Positions 54,266 to 64,000 of a stretch of DNA of 64,000 nucleotides are shown in pieces. The notes under the pieces were generated by a model. The model saw only the letters and a program-made list of their open reading frames with translations. It did no database searches and was not told where the DNA came from. Origin of the DNA: Benincasa hispida (taxonomy: Eukaryota > Streptophyta > Magnoliopsida > Cucurbitales > Cucurbitaceae). The stretch is taken from NCBI RefSeq assembly GCF_009727055.1, contig NC_052349.1:40566840-40630839 (forward strand), in the 5' to 3' direction. How positions within the stretch are numbered: position 1 is the stretch's first letter; every line of letters begins with the position of its first letter. The translations under genes and the position numbers were made by a program.

Positions 54266-56882
54266 TTGTTTAGATATTCCAAATACCATTTCTATATCGA
54301 ACTACTTTTACAGTTGTGGTGGGTTTTAAGTTTTCTGCATTGTGTTTAAGAGTTAAATGTGTTTATGGATGTGTTGATTAATGTTTACGAGATGGTTGCC
54401 TCTATTTAAAGCTTTTTTTAAGATTACGAAGTGTTAATATGTAAGGGCCCCTGCATTTTTTAGCATAATTAACAAGCAATCGAGTTTGTATTTAAAGTGT
54501 TTCAAGTTGTTTGAGTCGTTCGTGATGAAGTTTTGAAGCATGGAGATGCAATTCTTATCCAAGAAGAAGGCCAAAGGTTGGTCGTGTCATGTAGCCTAAG
54601 ATAAATGATCGTTGAGATTTGGCTAAACGATCGTTTGGAAAAGTTCTACTTGATCGTGTAGTATATACTAAACGATCATTTAGCTAATGTTAAACAATGG
54701 GGTAAAGAGTTTATCAAGTAGCATTGGTTGCTTGATCGCATGGATGCTGGAGGTAAACGATCGCATAAAGTTTTGACACTCATCATTTAATAAAAGGCCC
54801 ATGCACTAAACGATCGTGTAGTTTAGCATGCCTCATCGCATAGTCACTAACAACACGATCACCCAATATACGATACCTTGACGCTTTCTCCGCGATCGTT
54901 TAGAAGATTGTGCTTCACAGCATCATTATTGTTTAGTTTATCGCTTAAGGCTTGCATTTCACGATGCGCGCTGCACGATCGCGTGACCTCATGCTTCATC
55001 GCATAGTCAAAGGTACACGATCGTTGCTAAACGATCATTTATGCTCACATACCATTGGTAAACAATTGAGTAAAGAGTTTACTCTATCGTGTTGGTGATC
55101 ACAAGGATTTGGTACACGATCAAGGAGACGCGTTTCTTCGCCCGGACGGTTCAAGAACCAGTTCACTTGTTTGTACCAGAGACTTATTGTGCTTTGTAAT
55201 AGTTAGCTTTGGTTTTTGAGGATTTAAGGCTAATTATCCCAGTTTGTCAACTTTTATTTAATATACATGAGATGTATGTTGGTTTATTTGTCATAGTGTA
55301 TGACATATAGATTTAAAACCCACCTTAAATTATGCATTTAATTCATGCATTATATATTATAAGTGTTATAATATAGTTATTAGCATGATGAAATTACAAG
55401 AAAGCATGTGCATGCATCATAAAATATAAGAGTTATATTTATGCATGCATTAAGCGTATTTATGCATCATCTTTATATTGTAAGAGTTATAGTATAAGGG
55501 TGTATGGAATCTTGTATGTTTGGTTCGTTGCTTTGTTATATAAGGTTTATATAAAATTAGCAATGAATGAGCAATGCATGGAACATGACTCTTAGGCTTG
55601 TTTATAAGAGTTATAAACACCTTGTATGTGTTGCTTCGCATTGTGGGTTATTTTGGTTGTTTCCGGTTATAAGCGTTATAATGGAAATTAGAACTAAAAT
55701 CAATAAGAAAGAGTTGCATGTGGACTTAGGTGAACTCATTTTTTAAAAGGGTTTTAAAATTGGATTGAGATAGACTTAAGTTCATGGTTCTAATGCGATT
55801 AGATACTAAAGTTTATTCTTTTGAACCAGTTTAATAGGATTAAATTGATTCAAATAATAGATTAAATTTATATTAAATCTATCTATAAGAGACCTTTTGT
55901 CTAAGGTGGGTTCTGTCTTGGCTGGGGTACTTAAGCTGACGGAAATGGAACACCCCTACCTGAGAACCTACCTGGAAAGGTGAATTAGATAGATTTTCTA
56001 CAAGCATGCGACAGTTGATCAAAAACTTCGTTAAAGAGTTTAATGAATGATGATCAAAAGTTGTTTCAACTTTCCAAGGTAAGAGTTACTATTGGGAAAA
56101 CCTAAAAAGTCACTTAGTTAAAATCCTTAGTCGTATTTTTTCTAAGTATACTAAACCCTAGGTTATAAAATACTCAGTGGGAGGAAGAGGTACATATGAT
56201 ATGTCAATAATTCTACTCAAGTTTCTCCCTGAATATTCACATCGTGAGATTCATGCTTGGCCTCATGGTGCCCTGGGAGCATCCCCCTTCAGATGATGTT
56301 TGCATGAGTCAATATCAAGGTGGACGGAGAGAGTGTTTATAGTAAATGGGTGAAGGATGTGTGTCGACATGTCCTGTGATCTCCTTCATTGGTTTGCACC
56401 GTAAGATCTTTTTGCACTGCCTCGTGGCGCCCTGGGAGCATCCCCCTTCGGATGGCTTTTGTACAGTTAGTCAATATCAAGGTGAACTCTAGAAATGGAT
56501 AGTGTCGCTTTAGTTTTTGCCCCAATTGGATTTTTCCCTTCAGATTGGCTGCTTGGGGTGGAACTCTAGGGCCTAAAATGAAGGATCACACTTACGAAAA
56601 ATTGTTAAGCAAGTTAATGATTTCTTAACCAAATCAATGATGGCTAGTCGTTATAGGAACAAGAGTTGTTCTGGTATCAATGACTGGTTGAGAGTGTCTC
56701 AATTCAGAGAAAGGATAAATTGACTACCCTTCGGTGGCTTTTGTCCTAAACCTTTGAAACCTCATTGCGAAACTAAATGTCACACGGGGTTCATTTCAGT
56801 TTGCTAAACCGTATTGGATGTTGATTTTCAACAAGTATTTTCTAAAATCTAATGTAGATCAACGTGTTTGTTTGTCAGCAAC
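54266..56882 (+). other. C8 leader, about 2.6 kb
   Basis: Non-coding between primer site and gag. It contains the CGATCG array (54600-55140), TTATAA-rich words around CATGCATCA (55340-55500), the GCGATGG/GGGACCTTTTGTCTAAG segment (55885), and the GC-rich duplicated block with cores at 56270 and 56429 (159 bp apart; each has GCCCTGGGAGCATCCCCCTT). Collinear with the C1 leader and, inverted, with that of C4. Confidence 0.85.
54600..55140 (+). repeat. CGATCG array in C8 leader
   Basis: About twenty words related to CTAAACGATCGYRTAG, for example at about 54625, 54755, 54808, 54892, 54975 and 55017, spaced irregularly, several degraded. The array spans 540 bp, the largest non-tandem array in the window. 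Confidence 0.82.
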
Positions 56883-57422
56883 ATGAATGATTTTTCGTTA
56901 GTTGCCTCTTTTAATTTGACTGATTACATACAGTAGAAAAAGTTCGTTAAAACATATTTCGTGGTGAACGACCTCGAGTTTATCATGGTTGAGGAGTGTC
57001 CTCAAGTCCTGACCCTTTATGCACCGCGAAATGTTCATAATGCATGTGAAGTGTGGATGAAGGCTAATTCATTGACCCAACTTCACATTTTGGCTAGCAT
57101 ACCTGATACATTGTCCAAGAGGGTTGAGAACATGGTCATTAAACGTGAGATCATGTACTCGTTGCACGAATTTTTTGAACGTCAGTTCTTACTTTTTGAG
57201 CACAAAGGGATGGATGACAAAGAAACCAGTAGTGTCAATTCCCAAGATAACCTCCATTTAGAAAAAGCAAGTGTTGCTGACTCTGATGAAGTTCATCGAC
57301 GAGAAGTGTTCTCTGAAATGGAACTTAGAGCTTATTTAGGTTTTGATACTGATCCCACTACTATCCAAAAGAGGAAGAAGTCTAAAGACAATAAATGTGA
57401 TTTATTTGTCATAGAGACGTGA
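56883..57422 (+). pseudogene. C8 gag, truncated, with an unrecognised insert-like segment
   Basis: ATG at 56883 (MNDFSLVASFNLTDYIQ, then a TAG). The frame continues through DLEFIMVEECPQV, NACEVWMKANSLTQLHILASIPDTLSKR and KREIMYSLHEFFE, which follow copia gag up to about the middle of the capsid region. From about 57190 to 57385 the residues (MDDKETSSVNSQDNLHLEKA..., ELRAYLGFDTDPTT) do not resemble gag, and no zinc knuckle is present. At 57386-57420 KSKDNKCDLFVIET rejoins the normal gag-protease border. So about half of gag is missing or replaced. Confidence 0.8.
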
Positions 57423-57439
57423 TTGGTAGAGAATGATGA

Positions 57440-58310
57440 TTCTGTCTGAATACTTGATTCAGGTGCTACTAACCACGTAAGTTCTTCCTACCAAGGATTT
57501 AGTTCCTGGCAAACGTTGCAATATGGAGAGTTAACTCTTCGAGTCGGTACTGGTGAGTTTGTTTCAGCTGTTGCCGTAGGCAGGTTGAAGTTATTTTTTG
57601 ACAAGAAATGTTATCTGTTATTGGATAGTGTTTTTGTAATTCCTCATATCAAGAGGAACTTAATTTCAATTTCTTATCTCATTAAACAAGGTTATATCGT
57701 CTCCTTTTCTGAGAGTAAAGTGTTTATTTTCAAGAATGGTATGGAGATTGATTTTAGTTCAATAGAAAATAACTTGTATGTACTAAGGCCATTAGTCATA
57801 AAAGCCTTGATTAATACTGAAATGTTCAGTACGGCGATAATTGCAAAAAGACCAAAGGTTTCTCCTAAGGAAAACGCCCATCTTTGGCATTTAAGGTTAG
57901 GTCACATCAACCTCAATAGGATTGAGAAGTTGGTGAAATGTGGACTTCTAAAGAGTTTAGAAGAAAACTCATTACTGGTATGTGAATCATGCCTTGAAGG
58001 TAAAATGACCAAACGATCTTTTACTAGAAAATGTTATAGAGCCAGGAAACCTTGGAGCTTATACATTTAGACCTCTTTGGTCCGATGAGTGTTCAAGCTC
58101 AAGGTGGGTATGAATATTTCATCTCTTTCATAGATGATTATTCAAGATACAGGTATCTCTACCTAATGCAACATAAGTCTGAAGCCCTTGACAAGTTCAA
58201 GGAGTATAAAGCTGAAGTTGAAAACTTGTTAGGTAAGAAGATAAAAACACTACGATCTGATCGTGGTGGAGAGTATATGAACCTCGAATCCAGAACTATA
58301 TGATAGAACA
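57440..58310 (+). pseudogene. C8 protease, pre-integrase and integrase core
   Basis: After a TGA (57420-57422) and another stop, protease reads ILDSGATNHVSSSYQ with D-S-G intact, then RNLISISYLIKQ. The open frame 57516-58070 holds the zinc pre-integrase motif (HLWHLRLGH...CESC). A one-base deletion near 58030 shifts the frame. 58052-58303 carries the integrase core with all three acidic residues (D in HLDLFGP, D in FIDDYSRY, E in RGGEYMN). A second one-base deletion near 58288 ends it. Confidence 0.9.
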
Positions 58311-58923
58311 TGGAATCACGTCCCAACTCTTGGCCCCAGGTACACCTCAGTAGAATGATGTATCATAAAGGAGAAACAGAACCTTGTTGGACATGTTTTG
58401 GGGATTTGTAATGGAGACTGCATGTTACATTTTGAACAAAGTTCCCTCAAAAAGTGTTTCTAAAACACCTTTTGAGCTGTGGAGAAGCCGTAAAGGTAGT
58501 TTACGCCACTTCAAGATTTGGGGATGTCCAGCCCACGTGCTTGTGGCTAATCCTAAGAAGTTAGAACCAAGTTTGAAAGTTTGCCTCTTTGTAGGCTACC
58601 CCTAGGGAAACGAGGGGTGGATACTTCTATGATCCGAGTGAGAACAAAGTGTTTGTGTCGACAAATGCTATCTTCTTAGAAGAAGACCACTCTGGGATCA
58701 TAAACCATGAAGCAAGCTTGTTTTACATGAGATTTATAGTGAGACTACTGAGGGTTGAACAAGAGTTGTTGAACTATGTCGGTTCATCTAATCAACCATC
58801 TCAAGAGTTGAGACTGCTTTAACGTAGTGGGAGAGTTTTGAACCCACCAGAATGCTACATGGGTTTGACTGAAGCCCAAAACATCATGTCTAATGATGGG
58901 ATCGAGGATCCATTGTCTTATAA
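58311..58923 (+). pseudogene. C8 integrase tail and linker, up to S5
   Basis: 58384-58605 is open: ACYILNKVPSKSVSKTPFELW, RKGSLRHFKIWGCPAHVLV, VCLFVGYP. Then RGGYFYDPSENKVFV, after a frameshift the FLEEDH linker and an MGLTEAQNIMSNDG-EDPLSYK stretch. It is cut by S5 within the K-Q-A-M that opens RT. Same order as C1 2897-3600. Confidence 0.85.
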
Positions 58924-58928
58924 GTAAG

Positions 58929-60602
58929 TGATAACGGGCAGAAATGCACGTTATCATAGTACTAAGTTCTTAAACAATGTTGGATTGCATTGATGAAATA
59001 TGTTAAATTGCGTCCATTAGGCATAAATTCTATAATATTGCGGTCGCATGTGTTCAACGCATTAGAACTATTGATTTTTGTATTTTTTGTGAAAAATATG
59101 TGTTAACACAATGCAAGATTGCGATCATAGAAAATTATCGGTCAAGCGCAACTTCACCGCAAGACTTTGCGTTGATCGTGCTCGCAAACATTCACCCGAG
59201 AAGGATCGCCGCAACTTGGTCAGCGCAACATGGTGGGCGCATCTGAGTGAAAGGCCAATTAAGAGCGATGGAACATAAAGCTGATGACAGTCGAATCCAA
59301 ATTAAGTTGACAACCGATAACGGTCACAAAGTACATTCAGCTTTATGGGCAACAATCATTCAGCGCATCAATCAAGAATTAAAGTTGTCCCATCTGTACA
59401 ACCAAAAGAGAGAAGCCACTTTTTACCATGGAAACACTATAAATACCAAGTGCATCTTCAGAGAAGGGGTTAAGCAGTCGATTACTACATCACTTTACAA
59501 GTTCACGCCTCTGGCCATAGTTTCTTTCATTTTAAGGCGGATGCGAGGAAGAAAGTGTGCCGGTAGATCGTTCCGGTAAGCTTGGGAGAGCGCCGGAACC
59601 TTCAAAGATAGGGAGAAGGCCGACACCTGCGGAAGTAGGAATATCTTTAGGCCAAAATAGAGATTCCAGTGTAAAAAAGCCTCGGTCAGCAAGGAATTGC
59701 TACTAGGCTCTCTACCCTAAACTTCCATTGGCATTTTGTACTTAACGTATTTATTAGAATGGAATTTCTTTTTCTATATCTGTCCACTCTCTGTGATTCA
59801 TGCATGAGTAGCTAAATTAGTTGAATGAGTTGAGAAGCATTTAGCTAGCACAACTAGGGGATCTTCATTCTTTGCGATTGTCTTGTTTATGTATGTTTCA
59901 TTCGTCCTTTAGGGATACTCGAGAGGGTAATCTAAGGATAGGATCTAGACTTGGGAAGGTCAGATCAGAATCTAGGTTTGGAAGAACCAGATTAAAATGC
60001 ATAAACGAGAGATAGGCGCTTAGGAATTAGCATTATTTGTTATTAACACATCGTATGCATCTTATCAATAAGATATGATTGTATGCGGTCACCTTGCTTC
60101 ATGCATTTTACATCAATGCATAGGACAAGAGTAGAGACTTAGGGATAAGCTCTATAGACATTTTGCATTCAACACATTCGTCCTAGACTTAGGAGCACCA
60201 CATTTACATTGGAAAATGACTTGCTGTGCATGGTAGTAACATGATCGCATGGTCTGACGTATTCCCAAGTAACGCGAGCTAAGATCTTCTCAACCTGTTT
60301 ATCGCATACTCAGTGCATCTATCAACGCAACTTTCGTTTCTCAAATCCGCCGAATTTATTCACTTCTTTTTAATCAACGCAATCAACAACCAAAAACTTT
60401 ATTTATTTTTCCAGTTACCGCAAAGTTTTCATAAAAAAGAATCATCAACGCAATCTATTCTCACAAGTCCCTGTGTTCGACCCTGGACTTACCAGGAAAC
60501 TTAGAGGAATTTACACTTGAATTCCGCTGGGGAAACTTGAGTGCACAACGCAATCCATCAACGCATATCACCCATATTCCCACTTAATAAAATAACGCAT
60601 CA
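58929..60602 (+). repeat. S5: solo LTR, 1674 bp, in C8 pol
   Basis: Starts TGATAACGGGCAGAAATGC and ends AACGCATCA. Flanked by GTAAG (58924-58928) and GCAAG (60603-60607), one mismatch; with one copy removed the C8 frame reads DPLSYKQAMEDVDKD. A TATAAATA box at 59438-59445 gives plus orientation. It shares no core with the copia LTRs and is rich in ACGCAA words. A CCCTGTGTTCGACCCTGG stretch near 60470 recalls the ends of some plant gypsy LTRs. No internal element is present, so this is a solo LTR, probably gypsy. Confidence 0.9.
59438..59445 (+). promoter_or_regulatory. S5 TATA box
   Basis: TATAAATA in a GC-moderate context about 510 bp into the LTR, the expected place for an LTR promoter. 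There is no transcript evidence. Confidence 0.55.
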
Positions 60603-61240
60603 GCAAGCAATGGAGGATGTTGACAAAGATGGGTGGATTAAACCCATGAACCAAGAAATGGAGTTTATATACTTCAATAATGTCTAAGAACTTATGGATC
60701 AGCTTGATGGGGTAGAACCTATAGGTTGTAAATGGATCTACAAGAGAAAACAAGGTGTAGATGGAAAGGTGCATACCTTTAAGGCTAAACTCTTGGCAAA
60801 GGGTTATACCCAGGTCGAAGGAGTGGACTATGAGGAAACTTTCTCACCTGTTGTCATGTTGAAGTCTATTAGGATACTCTTATCCATAGCCACATTTTAT
60901 GATTATGAAATATGGCAAATGAACGGTAAGACTACCTTTCTTAATGGTAATCTTGAGGAGACCATCTACATGGTTCAACCAGAGGAGTTCATTGTTCCAG
61001 ATCAAGAGCAAGGAGTTTGCAAGCTTAATAGGTTCATTTATGGGCTGAAACAAGTGTCTAGATCGTGGAACATTAGATTTGATAGTGCGATCAAATCGTT
61101 TGGCTTTGATCAGAACATTGATGAGCCTTGTGTTTACAAGAAAATAATCAATAGCTCAATAGCTTTCCTGGTACTGTATGTGGATGATATCCTACTAATT
61201 GGGAATGATGTAGGTTTTCTAACTGACATTAAATCGTGAT
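60603..61240 (+). pseudogene. C8 reverse transcriptase
   Basis: Resumes with KQAMEDVDKDGW. A TAA (about 60686) precedes the open stretch 60694-61239: GCKWIYKRKQGVDGK, LLAKGYTQVEGVDYEETFSPV, then the first catalytic motif as QMNGKTTFLNG, where relatives have MDVKTAFLNG; the catalytic Asp is Asn (AAC, 60922-60924). YVDDILLIGN is intact at about 61180. A stop at 61237-61239 replaces the Trp of KSWLAAQF. The loss of the first Asp alone should abolish polymerase activity. Confidence 0.92.
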
Positions 61241-62150
61241 TAGCTGCCCAATTCCAAGATTTGGGAGAGGCGTAGTATATTCTAGGAATCCAGATTATTC
61301 GGGATCGTAAGAACAAAAGGTTAGCCTTATCTCAGGCATCGTACATTGATCAAATGTTGATTAGGTACAAGATGCAGAATTCCAATAGGGGTTTATTACC
61401 CTTCAGACATGGAATTATTTTTTCTAAGGAGCAATGTCCTAAGACACCTCAAGAAGTTGAGGAAATGAGACGGATTCCCTATGTTTCGGCTGTTGGAAGC
61501 CTTCTGTATGCAATGTTATGTACTAGACCTGATATTTGCTATGCAGTAGGGATTGTCAGTCGTTATCAGTCCAATACAGGATTAGATCACTGGATGGCTG
61601 TTAAAACGATTCTCAAGTATCTTTGGAGAACGAGAGACTATATGTTCGTGTATAGAGATAAGGATTTGATCCTTACAGGATACACAGACTGACTTTCAGA
61701 CTAATAGAAATTCTCGAAAATCGACATCAAGGTCAGTGTTCACTCTGAATGGAGGGGCAGTAGTTTGGCGAAGCATCAAACAAGGATGCATCATGGAGTC
61801 CACTATTGAAGTCGAATACGTAGCCGCTTGTGAAGCAGCTAAAGAGGTTGTTTGGCTTAGGAAGTTATACAAATTTGGAAGTTGTTCCAAATATGTTTTT
61901 TCCAATCACACTCTATTGTGATAACAGCGACGCTGTGACAAATTCTAAGGAACCTTGGAGTCATCGTAGAGGCAAGCATATCGAACAGAAATATCACTTG
62001 ATCAGGGAGATTGTGCATGCAGTGATGTGATAGTCATGAAGATTACGTCGGAGCACAAAGTTGCTGATCCGTTTACAAAGGCTCTCATGGTTAAAGTGTT
62101 TGAGGGTCATCTGGAGAGTCTGGGTCTACAGGACATGCGACATCTTGTCT
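61241..62150 (+). pseudogene. C8 RT connection and RNase H
   Basis: 61354-61692 is open: MLIRYKMQNSNRGLLPFRHG, YVSAVGSLLYAMLCTRPDICYAVGIVSRYQSN, ILTGYTD. A two-base deletion near 61690 shifts the frame. 61736-61921 has FTLNGGAVVWRSIKQG and STIEVEYVAACEAAKE (catalytic Glu kept), then another shift. 61830-62030 reads YCDNSDAV and GKHIEQKYHLIREI. The end (FTKALMVKVFEGHLESL) is readable to about 62150. Confidence 0.9.
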
Positions 62151-62252
62151 AGGGCAAGTGGAAGATGATACTAGAGTATAGAGTATGCTCTAGTTTATTG
62201 TATATTGTACTGGTTTTTCATGTATTATACATTAGTCTCCCGAGGCATTAGG

Positions 62253-62265
62253 AAAAGTGGGAGAT
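62253..62265 (+). promoter_or_regulatory. C8 polypurine tract
   Basis: AAAAGTGGGAGAT directly before the 3' LTR start; same as in C1. Confidence 0.85.
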
Positions 62266-64000
62266 TATTGGGATTGGTGTCCTAATTCTCTCGGAGTCTC
62301 GTAGTTTGTAAACTTTGTACACATTGTTATTAATAAAATAAGAGTTATTATTTACATTTACTCATATCCAATAAACAAAGATCCGTGGTTATTTTATGTA
62401 AACTTAAGCAAGTATATGAGATATACAAGTGGATCATGCCTTAAGTAATAATCTAAATGGTCTGTAGTATAAAGATAAAAAAAGAGATACCTTATCCTGG
62501 TGACACTACGGATACGACCCGCTTTTTAGAGGTTTACAAGTGTTGTAGACTATTATAGATGATTTGATCCTACCATTCATGTAAAGATATGCGAGCGGGG
62601 GTGTCCTATACAAAGAGTTTGTATAAGACTGGACCACGAGATGATTAGTCTCTTTATATAATGTCGTTGATAATTGAGACTTACATCTCACTAAAACGAC
62701 CATAGGTGACATAACCTTAATCTTGAGTGTTTTGGGAACTCCTGCCTATGAGGGCGGTCCTTTGATTAGTATGGGTGAGAGTGGCCAGATTGTTAACTCA
62801 ATAAGCCTACCTTTTTAGGGATTTGTCTGATTGGGGAGCTGGGAACTCAGTTACACAATATGGAATTCACTTCTTCCCCGAAGCAGAGATAAGTAGATAG
62901 ATTGCTCCATTGATTTCGGGTCTTAAACATAGTGGCCACATCCTCTCTTTGGAAGAAAGGACCCAGTCATAGTAGGACTATGACTTATTGTTCATTAAAG
63001 GAATCAATGATACCTAAGGAGTTAGATGTAACTACAGGGACAAAACAGTAAATCAGCCCAGCTGTACTTACAAGCGATTAGTGAAGGGTTATTGCACTGT
63101 TGATTGGTTAATATGGACATAGAAATATATTTGTAGTGAGAAGAGTGCAGTTGTCGGTCTTTAGTGGAGTGCCCGACAGTTAACGGATGGTGGATCTCGT
63201 GACTAAAGAGTTTAGTCAGTTATTCACGTACCATTGGAGCTTCAAGCTACATGTTCATAAGGTCCCCTCAGTAGCTCAATGGATTCAAGTTGAGAATTAG
63301 ATTTTGGGGTTGATTTGATATGTTTAAATTAACAAGAGGAAATTCAATTATATATGATATAAATTGTGTGATATATGAGATACATTCAAATGGAGGAATT
63401 AATATAAATATGATTTAATTAAGTATCATAAAATATAAAATAACTATGGTTTATATGTTTCATATGATGAAATATTAAAATTATAGGTTATAAATATAAT
63501 ATGGTGAGTTGGTTATCATATTTATTTATAATATATTAATTATATGATAATTAATTCTTTTTCTCTAATAACAGATTGATAGGAGGTTATTGGAAATTTT
63601 ATGGTAACCGTGAGATAAAAGAAAAATTGTTTTCCTAAATTGAGAAGTTGCCTCATTCGGAAAGTTCTCACGGAGACAAGCTATCAAGTGAAAGAGTTTC
63701 ACTAAGCGATAGCATTGAGAGACTACACGATCAGCTAAACGATCGCTTACCTTTGACTATACGATAGCCACTCAGCTAAACGTAGCTACACGATTGAGTG
63801 ACTAAGTCTATACAATAGGTTTTTGTTTACTAAATGATTGAGCACATCGTCTATACGATAGACCAGCTTCTTATCTCCCATTTGCTCGACCGTCTACTCG
63901 ATCGTAGACCTCCAGTCTCTTCCTCAAGCCAAGATCATAAGAGCCCACAACTCATTGATTCTCACACCAAGAATACCAATGTAACCATTATGGTGTTGTT
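62266..64000 (+). repeat. C8 3' LTR, cut by window end
   Basis: Begins TATTGGGATTGG (TG to TA change at the terminus) and follows the 5' LTR: position 64000 corresponds to 53923, so about 320 bp are outside. TATATAA-like word near 62657, CGATCG-type array at 63700-63905. Confidence 0.93.

Larger units (their letters stand above)
52184..64000 (+). mobile_element. C8: copia element with both LTRs, 3' LTR cut by window edge
   Basis: 5' LTR 52184-54247, primer site 54250-54265, leader to 56882, gag 56883-57422, protease/integrase 57440-58860, RT/RNase H 60603-62150 (split by S5), polypurine tract 62253-62265, 3' LTR from 62266. The LTRs agree at about 92% over the first 265 bp by eye, so the insertion is not recent. 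Pol has several frameshifts and stops. AGTTC (52179-52183) is the candidate left target duplication; its partner lies outside. Confidence 0.94.

Noticed and set aside
54600..55140. CGATCG arrays as a CRISPR-like array
   Set aside because: Eukaryotic retroelement context, irregular spacing, repeats too short and spacers not unique; no cas-like genes.
59247..59579. 110-codon open frame as a novel gene
   Set aside because: It lies wholly within the solo LTR S5, overlaps its TATA box, and has no recognisable domain.

Overview
AT-rich plant nuclear DNA made almost entirely of nested, decayed transposable elements. I found no intact host gene, rRNA, tRNA or CRISPR array. The gag/pol motifs (Ty1/copia with a tRNA-Met type primer site; Ty3/gypsy gag with a SWEQLEREF-type core) are, from memory, closest to elements abundant in cucurbit genomes such as melon and cucumber. 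The taxon is therefore an inference. Names used below: C = copia, G = gypsy, S = solo or truncated LTR, M = Mutator-like.

Layout. 1-7474: C1, a copia element whose 5' end lies outside the window (leader, broken gag-pol, PPT, 2.2-kb 3' LTR), inserted into a minus-strand copia fragment (7475-7721). 7690-11235: C2, a copia element of another lineage. 11340-14275: M1, a probable Mutator-like remnant. 14276-18279: AT-rich DNA without genes. 18280-31029: C3, a copia element with about 0.48-kb LTRs, broken by a hAT-type MITE (18606-19184), a solo LTR S1 (21842-22975) and the 7-kb minus-strand element C4 (23635-30682). 31030-40547: G1, a minus-strand gypsy element that keeps gag but has lost most of pol, has long minisatellites and carries a truncated LTR S2. 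40554-64000: a Russian-doll nest in which C5 gag is cut by C6, C6 gag by two minus-strand LTRs (S3, S4), C6 protease by C7, the C7 leader by C8, and C8 pol by S5. C8 has both LTRs, but its 3' LTR runs off the right edge.

Most copia LTRs here share one conserved core of about 0.8 kb, although their ends and lengths differ. C1, C4 and C8 also share a very long leader (about 2.4-2.6 kb) with arrays of a CGATCG-centred palindrome and a duplicated GC-rich block about 159 bp apart. Together with a roughly 1-kb-arm inverted LTR repeat in C4, these are the most unusual structures. All pol genes are broken by stops, frameshifts, deletions or catalytic changes, so nothing here looks autonomous. Several insertions are proven within the window: S1 (perfect CTAGG duplication), the hAT MITE (perfect 8-bp duplication plus an empty-site copy), S5, S3 and C4 (5-bp duplications with one mismatch).
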